The notes: generated by a model not told the origin, from the sequence alone. Numbered from the stretch's first letter, positions 10,637 to 23,309 are shown. The stretch: DNA of 37,483 nucleotides from Monosiga brevicollis MX1 (GCF_000002865.3 NW_001865064.1:270225-307707), one strand, 5' to 3'. Program-made: numbers and translations.

Positions 10637-12003
10637 CTTGTTTCGGTCTCGGTTCGTCAATAGACAAGACAAGCGCCGGCCAAGTAAAGCAGCCCTGCCA
10701 CAATATGTCGAGGGTCTTGAACACCCTCGCCCCTTTCAATCCAAGTCTGCTCCGGTACGCGCGACCTGCTCCTGTACGCGCGACCGACGGATCGAAGAGA
10801 TCAATCAAATGTGTGTGTGTGTGTGTGTGTGAAAGGGAGAGAGAAAGAGAGAGAGAAGAGAGAGAGAGAGACAGAGAGAGAGAGAGACAGAGAGACAGAG
10901 AGAAAGAGAGACAGAGAGACAGATAGAGACAGAGAGACAGAGAGACAGAGAGACGGAGAGACAGAGAGACAGAGAGACGGAGAGACGGAGAGACGGAGAG
11001 ACGGAGAGACAAGAGAGAATGAATTGGTTTGGTCGGTTTCAGAGACAAGAGAAGAGGGAGAACGAGACGGACAGAGACGGAGAGGCGGGAGAAGAAAGAG
11101 AGAGAGACGGGCAAACAGAGACAAAATCAGAGACAGAGAGAGACAGAGAGTAACAGAGACAGGAGACAGAACAGAGAAGAGGGAGGAAAGAGCCAGAGGG
11201 GAGAGTGAGGGAGATTGAGAGCGTGTGTGTGAGAGAGTACAGGCAGTTGGAGAGACAACGGGACAAGCAGACAATGAGAAGAGACGGCAGCAGGGGCGGG
11301 GACGAGCAGCCATTGATCAAGACGCACACCCCGTGCTCAACTATGGGCGTGATACCGAACCTCAAGTTCACGGTTGATTATGGTACTGCGGTGCACCTAC
11401 TCGTTGTAACCTTTCATCAACTGCTTATGCTTTGACTGCCCGTCGCTTCCAACCTTGAGACGCCGCCATTCATGGCCGTCGTCTCCGTGATCTTTGGACG
11501 CCGACCCGCAGGGGCTGCCATAGGTGCAACGGCCACTGGCTTCAGTGTTGTTACTTATGTATACAACAATCCAATACAATGGGATGTAGCTTTGTTTCAC
11601 ACATTCTCAGTCAAGGTCGGTGTCTCTGATTCCCGCTCTGATTCTCTCTGACTCTCTGACTCTCTTATTGTTCTGCTTGATGCTCGTCGCTCTTTGCTCT
11701 CAACCAATTCATCTCTCTGTCTCTTCGTGTCTGTCTCTTCATCTCTCTGTCTCTTCATCACTCTCTGATGCCTATGATCAAATTTGTATCAGTTTATACC
11801 TGTAAATACGGCTAAACTTTCACATTCTTTTGCAGACCATCAAAGGTCAGCTTGTTTAAAAAAGGAAGCTGTTGTTTAGATTATACTCTTCTTTTTGCGC
11901 CGCGCGCTCTCTCTCTCTCTCTCTGCGCGCGCGCCGCGCGCGTCTGCTCCGTCTCCTCCGTCGTCAGCCGTCTGCTTCGTCTCTCCTTGGAGAAACAGAC
12001 TCA
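10637..12003. other. Divergent spacer with GT and GA/GACA satellite
   Basis: A (GT)n run at 10810-10831 is followed by purine-rich GAGA/GACAGA/GACGGA sequence up to about 11265. After about 11610 the plus strand becomes CT-rich (CTCTCTGTCTCTTC), with a CT run and CG-rich palindromic sequence at 11908-11942. The long frames across it on both strands are repeat translations. It presumably carries the promoters of the secreted protein (minus) and the next plus-strand gene. Confidence 0.6.
10832..11265. repeat. Degenerate GAGACAGA / GAGACGGA minisatellite
   Basis: About 430 nt of nearly pure purine sequence on the plus strand, built from GA steps interrupted regularly by C. One block is in phase as 8-nt units (GAGAGACA, GAGAGACG) around 10928-11010. 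Confidence 0.9.
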
Positions 12004-14109
12004 ATGGCGGTGCGTGCGCGCTTTTCTCCCTCCCTCTCCCTCCCTCTCTCTGTGGGTGTGGCGTGAAGAGATCGCTGGTGGTGTTGTGATTAGTGGGGAA
12101 GGATCAGTTGTCGATCCATCCCACTAGTGAGTGTTCTGGCCGAGGCCTCATTTCGGCGCTGCTGCACCTTGATCGCACCAAATCTCAGGCCGCACCGCCG
12201 TGGCCGTATGAAAAGTTGTTTCCAGAGCTAGCCAACTCCCCTGACAGTCGAGTTTCGGTGCTGGCTCGCCACATTTGTCACTTTGCGCGTCTCAGCAAGA
12301 GCGTGCACCTGGGCTTGTGGGCCAGCTCAACCGTTTCGCGCAAAACGACGCGTTATGCACCAATCGATCTGGGCCCCCAAGATTCGCGACTGCTGGGACT
12401 GGATGAAAATGTCCGACAAGAGCTACTCGATTTTCAGCCCTCGTATGCACTTGACCCGTTCGCGTTCCCCTCGGCCTCCGCATTGCACCTCCTGACCGCC
12501 GCACCACACCGTTCATTAGGTCCCCGCTGGAAAAGCGCCTGTTTCTACACCTCAGCCGCCTGTATGCTAAAAAGCCTTCGCTCGGGATGAAGCGTGTTGG
12601 GCTGCTGGAACAAAGCGCGGAAGCTGAATCGGGCGACAATCGACATCAAGCTCGACGGCACTTGCAAGTATCCGGCTTTCTCACTCGTTTGGGCATGAGG
12701 TGCGCGCCATGTCCATGCAATCCCCTCCTATGCGTCGACGCTGGATCGCTGTTCCATTTTCACTGCGCTCCATGCTCACCCCTAAACCTGTTGCAGTTGC
12801 TTGCCATTTCTGTCCATCCTGCGCCAAGCACACACCGAAGCCCATGAGGCGCACCGGTTACCCGAAGCTTTTGAACCAGTCCCACCCGCGGGCCAGGACG
12901 ATGAGGCGATTGTCAGCGAACTGGTGTACTACGCGCATAGCTATGTCATGAGTTTATATCTTGCCGTGCAGCAATTCGCATCAGACTCTAGCCGTGCACA
13001 GCTGAGTCACCTGGTGCGCCCGGATCAGCAAGCCAAGGTTTTACGCGTAGTGACCAAGCTGTTATGCACGCTCCTTGACCGATGGGAGGCTGAAAAGGAT
13101 GGCCACGCCACCCCGAGCTCAGATCACCTTCCTAGCATCTGGCGACTGGTATGCCACATCCCCGTCACAGAGCAGCCCAGCCCCGCTGTTTATTCAGCTC
13201 TGGCTATGCATTTCCAGCTCCAGCTCACACCTTCTTTTGATGGACCCCGCACCACACACCGTAGCTATCTAGGGATGATGTCAATGCTTTTGAATGTCTG
13301 ATACGGGAGCGTCGGGCGGTACAGCATGACGTCTCTGTACGTGTCTGGAACAAGGAACTGGCCAATGAAGCCGTGGGTCTGAAAATGCATCTTCGGCCAG
13401 ACATTGTGACTTACTTTCGGCAACTCTACAACGGTCAAGCGGTCCCCCCATCCACCACAACTGCCATGTCGATGGCGCCCGTATCAGCGCTCGCACCCGC
13501 AGCAGTTGTTGCAGCTCAACCCCTGGGGCGTACGGAAGCCGCAGGCACGGATACGACGGCGGCGACAGAGCCGACCCAGATGCAGTTGCGCAAGCGTGGG
13601 AGTACCAGCAGCCCCCTCGATCAAAGGGCAGCCTCTGCTGCATCAAGTGCGGCGGAGGAGGCAGCGAGCACGCAGCGGTATCGTCCTCTGAGCGCCAAGC
13701 GACCGGCAACAAGTGAGTCGTTTCATTCCGTCGTTCTTGTGGCCGTATGCTTGCCGCCACGGCGCGCCGATTTCTGACGGCACCTCTTGGTTTGCTTGTG
13801 TCGAAAGGTGTGGCACAAGAGCGTGGGGCGGAGCAGGGTATGGGAGACCCTCTTGGTGCTGGTGGACATGAGCGTGACGACTTGCTTCGCCATTTTATGG
13901 AGTTTTGCACCAAGCAGGCAGAGTTGCAGCGTCAACACGAGCGCGAGCGGGACGAGCGGACTGAACGAGCCCGTCAGCTTGAATTTGAGCGTATGAGAGC
14001 TGAGCGCAAGGAGGAACGCGAATTTCAGTTGAGGCTCGTACGCGAGATGTTCATGCTCAGTCAGCAGCAGGCCAACAACCCGGCAGCCACACCCAACATG
14101 CCACCTTAG
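12004..14109 (+). CDS. Unrecognised 532-residue protein with charged coiled-coil C-terminus
   Basis: Six exons are inferred: 12004-12009, 12132-12442, 12520-12699, 12797-13148, 13265-13712, 13808-14109. They sum exactly to 533 codons with the stop. Exon 1 is only Met-Ala before a GT donor and is the weakest call. I do not recognise the family. Residues 1-285 look globular and helical, with motifs such as PPWPYEKLFPEL, SPLEKRLFLHLSRLY and RVVTKLLCTLLDRW. A low-complexity Ala/Thr/Ser linker lies near 350-420. The C-terminus (about 470-515) is a long Arg/Glu coiled coil that ends in LVREMFMLSQQQANN. This resembles the C-terminal arrangement of some DNA-binding or chromatin factors, but no DNA-binding domain can be named. 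Three donors start GTATGC or GTGCG, as in neighbouring genes, which supports splicing over frameshift. Confidence 0.6.
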
Positions 14110-15166
14110 GCGTGTGTGTGGCTGGCGCAGGGTTTGTCATCGTCTTGAGGCTCATGCGTGCTTCATCGCAAAGCGATCCCTCCAGTGACGCATCCTTCTT
14201 CTTCTTTATGGCTGGGTATACATGATCGAGGCGTCTATTCAGGCCTGATGGTTTGTGATTCAAACATGATTCAAGTTGGGGTTGATTCCGGGTTTTACTC
14301 GAACCCAATCTCGATCTCGGCACGCTACCTCGGCACGCTACCTCGCCACGAGGCCTGGTCTTTAAACGTGTTTACGTGCTTGTGCGTGGACGTGACAGTC
14401 GCTTTCATCGTCGCATTTTCTGGATGAGCTTGCAGACAAGAGTTGCGAGCTCTGTTTATTCTTTTGACACTGAGTGTCCACTGATTGCATGATAACACTA
14501 CACCACATTACAATAAGCATACATGTAATTGCTATTCGATTGATGGTGGGGCTCGGTCCACGGTTGGCCGTGCTTACGATGTGGACAACCGGGGCTTCCA
14601 TGCCGTCATACAGACACAGCTGGCTCTGGCTGGCATTGGTTGCAGCAAGGCTGTCCGCCGCCGGAACACGTGTCTGTGGGGTGAAACAGAGACAGAGACA
14701 CAAACAGTATAGAAAAAGAGGGATCGATTGAACGAAGGACACCTAACGTTGTAAAACAAAGCCAAAACTAGAGATTATCGATGATCAAAGTAGCCAAACA
14801 GAGATTGGAGCTGAGCAGAGCCAGGACAAAATGTGTGTGAGAGATCGTATTGTCATCATCTCGTGTTGTGTCATCACTCTCTAGCTGTCTTGTGCCCTCT
14901 GTTATCTCATTTTGCCGTATTCCATCTCTGAATGCACTTGACTTTACAATGTTCTCTCTGCAAGATTCTTCGAAACTTCTCCTTGTCTCTTAATTACCTT
15001 CATTTTAACATTATCTGAAGAATGTTTCAGAAAGCTTCTCTAATTTGCTAGCTATTTATCTCTTCCCTCTCTTTCATCTCAGGAATCATCTCGCCTCTCT
15101 CTTTTAGCTGCTCTACAACTCTCTCCCTCTCTGTTCCAATTTTTTATTTCACAACACGACGCTGTG

Positions 15167-15198
<32 letters not shown>

Positions 15199-15309
15199 GC
15201 GCGCTGATTGCGGGCACAGGGTGATCGAGTCAAAGCGTTGTGTGTGAGTGTGAGTGTGTGTGCGTGTGTGCGTGCGTGCGTGTGTGTGCTCACGGCAAAG
15301 GGGAACCTC
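14110..15309. other. Spacer upstream of FPGS
   Basis: No gene is supported. It contains unremarkable sequence to about 14740, then AT-richer sequence with many TCTC steps. A (CT)n run lies at 15167-15193 and a TG/CG-rich run at about 15238-15292, just before the FPGS start. Confidence 0.55.
15167..15193. repeat. (CT)n microsatellite upstream of FPGS
   Basis: A perfect CT run of 27 nt on the sense strand, 117 nt upstream of the first ATG of FPGS. Confidence 0.95.
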
Positions 15310-18300
15310 ATGCTCTCGCGAATGAGGAGCAGCTGTTTGGCTCGGGCAATCGCGCTGCCTCGACAAGTTTTTGGCCGCGTGGCACGTGACACAGGGCGGC
15401 GAGCCATTCAAGTCCAGCAACGCGCCGTGTCTTATTCCAGCCCGACAGTGTCGTCGACGGTTGCCGCGACACCTGTTTGGAGCGTGGCAAGGACGTCTCG
15501 GGGCTTGACCGCTGTACCGTGCGATTGCCGTCGCTTTATCGGCACCATGTCCCGGAGCTACCAGGTCAGTCTGTCAACCTCCTGAGACTCCCTCGTGCAC
15601 CCTAACTTTCAACCAATTGACTCTACTCCACCATCTCGCATAAGTGTGTGTGTGTGTGTGTGCGCGCGCGTGGCTGTGCTAATTTAATGAACTTGATAAA
15701 CTTGGTAGGAAGCCGTTGAGGCTCTCAATACATTTCACAATGCAGCCGAGCTCGAGAAGCAACGGTGCGCCATTATTTGCCTTGCTTTTCTGCCATGCTG
15801 CCTGTAATCTTTTTTTGACACTGTCGCGCCGTGCTTTGGTCTACATGCCTTTCCGTTTGACCACGCCAGTAGCAAATCGGGAGGACGTGACTTGACCCGC
15901 TCCCTCCCCGAGACGCGCGACTATATGCGCCGCCTCAACATTACGGTGCGATCAACGCTCACGCCCCATCCACCGCACGCACCACACTCAAATAGCCAAC
16001 TCTTGCACTCATCACAAACTCACGGGCTCCATCTGTGCCCGTCAAGGCAGAATGAGGATTTGGCACGCATGCGCATCATTCATGTGGCTGGCAGCAAGGG
16101 CAAGGGCAGCACAGCCGCCATGTGTGACGCCCTGCTTCGTCAACAAGGCTTCTCCACCGGTCTCTTTACGTGCGTTTCCTTTGCAACGTTGGCGCAAAAC
16201 TGTTTTGCTCCATCGCTACCGACTCCAGGAAGCACACTTGCGCTGACATGAGAAAACTTGTTCCCCCCCCCCCCCCCCATCAGGTCCCCGCACCTGATTG
16301 AGGTTCGAGAGCGCATCCGCGTCAACGGCGCCCCGTTATCACGCGCCGAGTTTGCCAGCACCTTTTGGGAACTCTATGATGCCCTCGATGCAACGCCCCC
16401 TGCTGACGACATCCTCAACTTTCCCACCTACTTTCGTGCCACCTTCCTGATGGCACTGCTGGTACGGTGATGCTGGTGCCCAAATCTCGCATACAACCCC
16501 GTTGCAACTCCCAACCCCCACACGACTTTGGCGCTGATGACTTCTTTGGCGGCACCAGGCATTCAAGCGTCTCAAACTAGATGCCATCATTCTTGAAGTC
16601 GGGATTGGAGGTCTTTACGACGCCACCAATGTTGTTCTCGAACCGTGGGTCTGTGGCATCACTCGATTGGGTACGAACGCTCGTACATCAATCTCAGCAC
16701 ATCTCCTGGGACATATTCTGCCGCTGTCACCTCTCAGGCTTTGCTCTGTTACGTCACACCTCACAGGTCTTGAACACACCTCAATCCTCGGCAACACACT
16801 GACCGAGATTGCCCATCAAAAGGCCGGCATTATGAAGGAAAATGTCCCGTGTTTCTCCCAGCCGCAAGAGCCCACGGCTTGGCGTGCCCTTGAAGAGGCT
16901 GCCACTCAGCACCGTCCAAAGTTTCTCCTACAAACGGATCCTCTGCCCCCTGTTGCCATGCACGGCCATATCCCTCCTTTAAATCTGGGTACGTTGCGTC
17001 TGTGGCACATTCCTCGTTACGCGGGCGTTGAAAGCCTGGTCCATCTGACTTCTGTAACGAAACTCTTTGCAGGCATTGCCGGTGCCCACCAGTTTTTCAA
17101 TGCTGGTCTAGCCGTTCAGCTCGTCCGCTATTGGACCCGCCGTTATCGTGGCACAGCCCCGGACCGTTCAGGTCAGCATCGCTGCTTGCACAGCTCTTGA
17201 TCTTGCTTTTTGCCGTCCGGCGCATTGTGGCTGTCGTGTTCATCTGCTGGCCATGTCAGATTATACGTCCCCCGTACAGGTTGACTTGGCAGACCTGCAC
17301 CGTGACGAACGCGCCGCCTTGGAAGATTGCCGATGGCCAGGTCGAACCCAGGTCTTACGGCGTGGTCGAACTGTTTACTACATCGATGGTGCACACACCG
17401 TGGACAGCTGTCAGGCTGCTGCTTCGTGGGTCCGCTCCAAGCTGCCCCACCCCTCATCGACGCAAGGGTAAGTCCTCGACGGCGGATGTAGCACACACAC
17501 ACGTTTTGCACTTCAATGCCCTCACAGCCATTGTATCTTTGCTTGTATCTCTGCACTTCCCAGTGGGCCCTGCCGAGTCAGCATGATTTTCAACTGTACC
17601 GGAGATCGCCTGCCCGCGGATCTGCTGCAACCGGTAGGCAGTGCCTTCAGCCATTGACCTCGCTGGGCCCTTGTCATAGCTAAAACGTATCGTGTCTGAC
17701 ACTGGCGGCTTACATTCTGTCTAAAGTTTGTGGATCAGCTTGATTTTGATCAAGTTGTCTTCTGCCCTAACATCGGCAGCATTGACCACCTTCACAAAGA
17801 TCAGGTCAGTTGACACGATTTGCAGCGCTTGTTGCAAGGGCGGCATGGTCATCAATTGCTCATTGCGTTGCATGTCCAGATCAACCATACAATTTCATTG
17901 GCCTCCCAGCGACGTCACCCCGAAATCTGCCGCACGGCTTTTCTTGGTCTTGAGTATCTCAAGCTCAGCCGCAAACTGCAAGCACGAGGTACTCGGCCAT
18001 TTTCTTCCTTGCTTGCTGTTTCTGGGATGGTCGGGCTTGAGTCCTTTGAACCCACGGCCATGTTCAGCGTTTGAATTTCATGATGTATACCTGTGTGTGT
18101 TTTGGTGCTCAGATACCACTCAGGTTGAGCTGGAGAGCCAGGTTTTTGTCGTCGATAGCATCGAGTGTGCCATCGCCCAGCTTGAGCACGCGGCTATTCC
18201 CGCGAAGCAAGATGAAGGCCTTGATAGTCGTGATGAGCTTTTGGATGGCCCGGAGCAGCACGTCATTGTGACTGGCAGTCTTCACTTGGTGGGCGGTTTC

Positions 18301-18330
18301 TTGGCTCAAATTGGAATGGAGGTCCAGTAA
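15310..18330 (+). CDS. FPGS: Folylpolyglutamate synthase, mitochondrial/cytosolic
   Basis: FPGS adds glutamates to folates using ATP, which retains them in cytosol and mitochondria. Thirteen exons are inferred: 15310-15564, 15709-15764, 15870-15945, 16051-16169, 16284-16461, 16559-16670, 16767-16988, 17073-17171, 17293-17467, 17564-17633, 17727-17804, 17880-17988, 18113-18330. They give 588 residues, close to the human length. The P-loop HVAGSKGKGS lies near residues 140-149, followed by SPHLIEVRERIRVNG, ILEVGIGGLYDATN, LEHTSILGNTLTEIAHQKAG, WPGRTQVLRRG and YIDGAHTVDS. The C-terminus VTGSLHLVGG is diagnostic. The first about 79 residues are Arg-rich without acidic patches, a mitochondrial presequence. 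A second in-frame ATG at 15547 just before the conserved domain could start a cytosolic form. Exon 9 acceptor was set by phase and is the least certain. Confidence 0.95.
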
Positions 18331-18894
18331 CCAAGGAACAAGCTCTTAGAGGAAGCCTAAGCAAGGCTTGTAGCAGCATAGGAGCAGGGGGGTTTTTTTT
18401 GGTCTTTTGGTTTTTGTTAATTTGGTTTCAGGTGGTTCAGTTGTTGTCATGCATGGTTGTCCGCCATATTGTTTATCTCTTATTATTTGATTCTCAACTC
18501 CAGTCGATTGGCTGCAAGAGTCACATGACTGTTTGCATCAGACATGTCCAAGAAGACTCGTCTGGGATGGCGTAAGCAAGAAGACCACAGAGAAAAAGAA
18601 ATGGAGTTGCATCATAAGTGGAACAACAGCACAAAAGGTCAACCGACTTGGTGACAGGATAAACAAAAAAAAAAGGGGGAGACAAAAATGACAGCGACGC
18701 AGCACTTGCACAGCGCGCGCGCGTGCAACACGAGGACATCATACGGGTTAGATCATACACTACATCACAAGGAGATCGATCAAATACAACAAAAGGTTCT
18801 GTTTCAGTCTTCAGGCAAAGCACGAGACTATGAAACGAATTACAACAATGCAAAACAAAACAGAATCAAATCAAGCTGGGACCAGCCCAACACG
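18331..18894. other. Convergent 3' region between FPGS and the LRR/sushi receptor
   Basis: Nothing coding is seen. T-rich and A-rich runs occur near 18390-18420 and 18661-18672. This is presumably the 3' untranslated sequence of the two convergent genes. Confidence 0.5.
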
Positions 18895-21800
18895 TTATTT
18901 GTCCATGGGGATCTGTAGACCGCCCACCATAACGGTTTCCCGCACCGGAGCAGGCTCGTCCTCGAGAGGAACGGAAAAACCACCAAATTTGGCCGTTTGG
19001 CCCGTGCTAAGAGTGGGCAGGCAAGAACGGGCCCGAGTGAGCATGCACGGTCGTGGCCAGTTTCTTTTACAATCATTCGGCATGATGCAACCACGGCCAT
19101 TTCACTTACGTGGGCTTTTTGGGTGGCCGGGCCGGGGTCACATCGTAGATTGTGCCACCTTGACGGCTCGACCGGGCAGGATTTGCCAGCATCGGGTTTC
19201 TCGTCATTGTACTGTCACCGGGTGCAGACTTGTTCAGCTTCATCTCAAACTCATTCTTCTTGTGAGCTTCCAGCTGTTTGCTGTCACGGCGGCGCATCTG
19301 GCACAAGGGGTGGGCACGTCGAGAGCAACAATGAGGGGCAACGATCAACAAGCTGGTCAAAACGCACATGCCTCCCAGCAAAGGCAAAGGCACTCATTAC
19401 TGACCAGAAGGAGCACAACCACGAGGGCTGCCAGGCCAAGCAGAACGACAATGCCGACGGCAATGCCGGCAGCCTGGCCAGTGGAAAGATCTGAGCTGCT
19501 GGCCGCCACTTGGCCTTCACACCGGAAGATGCCTCGCCAGTTACCGTCAGCGCCGCAGGTGATAACGTCGTCATTGCCCACTGCCGCAACGGTGCCAGTT
19601 CGGCAAACAGGGCGGCAACGAGAACCATAGGTAGTGCTGCACCCAGTGATACTGATGCTCTTGGCTCCCTCCTCGTCGTAGACGCCAACCTGGGAAGGAT
19701 CAGGCGGCACATATGCGCCACAGTCCACAGCTGTGTGCATGACAGAGTAAAATAGGGCAAGGCGAAAAAAAAAAAACGATGTGAGTTCGGCATGGGCATG
19801 ACCAAAGCGTTGGTGATCAAGAACAGACGTTGGCAGTTGACGGTGCCTTCCCAGCGGCTGTTGTTGCTGCAGGTATATTGCACATCTGTGCCGACATAGC
19901 TACAATAATGCGTGTTTTGGAGATGAATAAGCTAAAAAACGTAAACGAATGGCAAGGTTGAAGCTAGCCCGCAAGCGCACATAATCAAGACTGGCCAACA
20001 CACCCTTCAAGACAATACACGTCGCAGGTGTCACCGTAGGTGCCGTTGAGGCAGTTGTCACTCGCAGCGAAAGAGTCCCGCGTGAGAACGGACACATCAA
20101 GGGCCGAGCAGTTTTTCACTGGGGATCGAATTCATAAGAGAGGTGAGGAGGGATGGAAACTCAGCCGGACGCAACAGGTAAAGACGGTGAGAGACACGTA
20201 CAGGTGCAAGCCTGGGTGCGATCGCCAGTCCAGGCACCGAGAGCACTGCAGGAAAAGTGAACGGGTGCGCCAGCATAACCGGTTTGACAGTAGGAGATGC
20301 AGGTATCACCGTAGCTGCTGCTCGAGCAAGTGTTTTGACGCCTGAGTTCGGAGACACCATCAATGGTGGTGGGACAAGTAATGCGCGAGCACGTGGGAAG
20401 GGTGGTGGCTGAGAGAGAGGTCCAGGTGCCAGAGGAAGAGCAGCGATACTCGATGGGATCACCCTCATAGCCCAAGGCGCAGCCAAGATAGCAATTGTCC
20501 CCGCCAAAGGAAGAATCGCCCGCACACTGTGAGGTTGCATCGACGGCGCTTTCGGGGATGGTACGACCGCACTGCTGACCATAGCAGGAGATGGAGCCAC
20601 GCCAGACGCCATCGGCACTGCAGGTGTAGTTGGCTGATTGGCCGACGTAGCCAGTGCGGCAGGTCACTTCGCACTGGTCGCCGTAGAGATTGTCAACGCA
20701 AATGACATTGCGAACTTTGTTGGTGTCGAGGGAGGCAATGTTGGAGCCACAAGAAACACGGCTGCAGCGGAGCGAGACTTCGGGGGTCCAAACACCGGCG
20801 GTACCACAGGTATAAACTTCACCGCCACCCTCAAAGCCAGCGCGGCAGGTGGCCGTGGCACGACCACCACCATAGAGGGTTGAACCCGTAAAGACAACGT
20901 CTGAATTGGGTGCTTGATTGGGGATGGTGGTGCCACAATCACGGGGTTTGCACACAATTTCGCCCTCCCAAGTGCTGCCCGTCCCGCAGGTGAAGGGCAC
21001 AGAGTTGGCAGGGATACCATAGTAGCCCGGGAGGCATGTTGCGATGCAAGAGGCACCTTCAAAGTAAGGATCAGCGCTGCAATCGGCGGTGGCATTGACG
21101 TGCGAGATGTTGGTAATAGTATCACCACAGTTGACAGGCGAGCAATAAGCAACGTTGGTTTGAACGTTGTTGTCACCACCAAACCCAGGTCGGCAGGTGC
21201 AGACAGGCGTGCTGCCGCTCATGGAGCATTCAGATGGGTTGCCACCCATGCGAAGTGTAAACTGCACGTCGGGAAAGACGTTCTCGGGAATGTTGCTGAT
21301 GTTGTTAACAGCAAGGCCTAGTTCGGTGAGGGAGGTGCAGGCCGCAAAGAGGCCATCGGGTAGGGCGGTAAGGAGGTTCAGGCTCAGAGTAAGTCTACAG
21401 GAATTGTCCATTCAGCAAAACGGAGAGGGCGCCGCATCAGTCAAGGGTCAAAAAAAAGATAAAAAAAATTAGCACGTGTGTTTGTAATGTTCAGGGAAAA
21501 CATGGCATGAACAAGGGGCGCGCGCGTGCTAAACGAACGTTTCAAGGTTGGTGAGGGCTGCAAAGGCATCGGGATGAATGTAGGTGATGGCATTGTCGGA
21601 GAGATCGAGTTCGCGAAGGGCGGTAAGGTCGGCAAAGACGGTGGCACCAATGGAGGTAATGTCATTTTGATTGAGCTTGAGGACGTTGAGAGCCGAGAGG
21701 CGTTGAAAAACGGCGCCTTCCAAGCGTGTCAGCTGATTCTGGCTCAGGTCGAGCGCAGTGAGGCGGCTGTAGGAGGGCGTGAAGGTTTGGTTGGCAATAA

Positions 21801-22275
21801 AGTCGAGTTGATTGCCGTGGAGGTCAAGACTTTGCAGGGCATATAAAAAGGGGGATCCCCCGGCGACGTTGGTAACGACGAGATCGCTGCGGGCTAATTC
21901 AGTCAGGGCGTTGTTGGCGAGGGAGAGATGGGTAACTTGATAGGCGAGACTAGGAAAGGTGTCCCAAATGACATAGTCACAGTTGACAAACGTCTCGTCG
22001 CAATGGCAGACCTGAGAAGTACCGCTTGCTGTACAAGCTACCGAGGAATAAGCACAAAGTAGAAGCATGGGACGGTGAGGTGGAGATGTCATGGCACGTA
22101 GCAGCATGAGTCGTGGCTCACGGGAGGGGGCGTGCCACTCCGGACGAGGGTTGAAGCCACAGCACAGCGATACAACGTACGTACCAACGCGTGCAACGGC
22201 AGACACCACGGAGCTGGTCCAGGTAATGCTCAGTAGCATGCCCGCCAGCAGCACGGCCTGGCTGCTCGACCGCAT
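18895..22275 (-). CDS. Single-pass receptor: LRRs, sushi-like modules, SH2/SH3-ligand-like tail
   Basis: Eight exons are inferred on the minus strand: 22275-22185, 22037-21539, 21394-20202, 20118-20004, 19899-19829, 19730-19405, 19297-19110, 19006-18895. They sum to 864 residues. An N-terminal signal peptide (about 1-29) is followed by a Cys cap (VCHCDETFVNCDY) and about six LRRs (LQSLDLHGNQLDFIANQTF, LTALDLSQNQLTRLEGAVF and so on). The exon 2/3 join rebuilds an intact LRR. About seven sushi/CCP-like modules follow, each with a pattern of CG-T-I, YGD-x-C-x-x-x-C, G-[YF]-x-G, C and G-x-W-x-G-x-x-x-C. Residues about 742-765 form one membrane helix. The roughly 100-residue cytoplasmic tail contains GTIYDVTPARPPKKPT, that is, a Tyr in a possible SH2 context next to a PxxPxK SH3-type ligand. 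Ligand is unknown; adhesion or signalling is inferred. Confidence 0.85.
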
Positions 22276-22499
22276 GATCCCGCTTAAACCGCGCGACGCG
22301 CCAGCGCCCGCCGCCACAACGACCAACGAACAAACGGGCCGTCAAAACCACGTTGGTTGAGCAGGGAACGGTGAGGTGAAGCGGAAAATTCAAGAGCGTC
22401 GAGTTGAACAAGAGCGTGGGCAAATGCAGCCACCCAATTCCGGGCGTCCATGCACGAGTAAATGCGATTTACATGCGTGCCACCGGCGCCGCCGTCGCC

Positions 22500-22533
<34 letters not shown>

Positions 22534-22911
22534 GTGAATCGACGCGGAGATGTAAAGAAGAGAGTGTTAAGCACAAGTGGAGCTGGCTGAGAGACAGAGC
22601 TAAACAGTATCAATATTTTCAGAGATACAAAGGCTTTCTATGTGGCTACCTTACCAAATTTCAAGGGAAAAATAGAGATTATTCGTCGTTTGTTAGATTT
22701 TGTAGAGAGACAAGGTGAAGTGGATCCCAACAGCAGAGATGTGCGAGACATCACTGGGCGCCTGCCAGCTTTAAGCTCTTGAAAAGGCCACCTGCAATAT
22801 CTAGTATATTTTATTCATGTGATAAGCTTTGCCACATTATGTGATATTCATTATCTTACAATAGTGAGTATATAAGTGATTTGTAAGAAAAGAATGACAG
22901 TCTTGGGCGTA

Positions 22912-22956
22912 CACAACAGCTGTTATCAGTGAATAACGAATGCAACAGCTGTTGTG
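22912..22956. repeat. Inverted repeat with paired CAGCTG cores
   Basis: CACAACAGCTGTT (22912-22924) and AACAGCTGTTGTG (22944-22956) are perfect reverse complements separated by 19 nt. Each arm contains the 10-nt palindrome AACAGCTGTT with an E-box-like CAGCTG. Confidence 0.85.
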
Positions 22957-22992
22957 CGTCTGTTCATTTTTGATGTTTCCCCTGCACCGCGT

Positions 22993-23249
<257 letters not shown>

Positions 23250-23309
23250 CATTTCCTAGCTTGACGAGTGCAAGCCATGTGAGACGTCACTGGCAGCGGG
23301 TGCCTACCC

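Noticed and set aside
10563-11313. Long Ser/Leu and Arg/Glu frames on both strands
   Set aside because: They are translations of the GAGACA minisatellite and have no independent evidence.
13149-13264. Coding continuation of the unknown gene across this stretch
   Set aside because: It would end in a stop after about 50 codons without joining the next exon in frame, whereas a GTATGC...TAG intron joins phase 0 to phase 0.
20638-21321. Plus-strand frames of 81-135 codons
   Set aside because: They are antisense shadows of the sushi-module exon.
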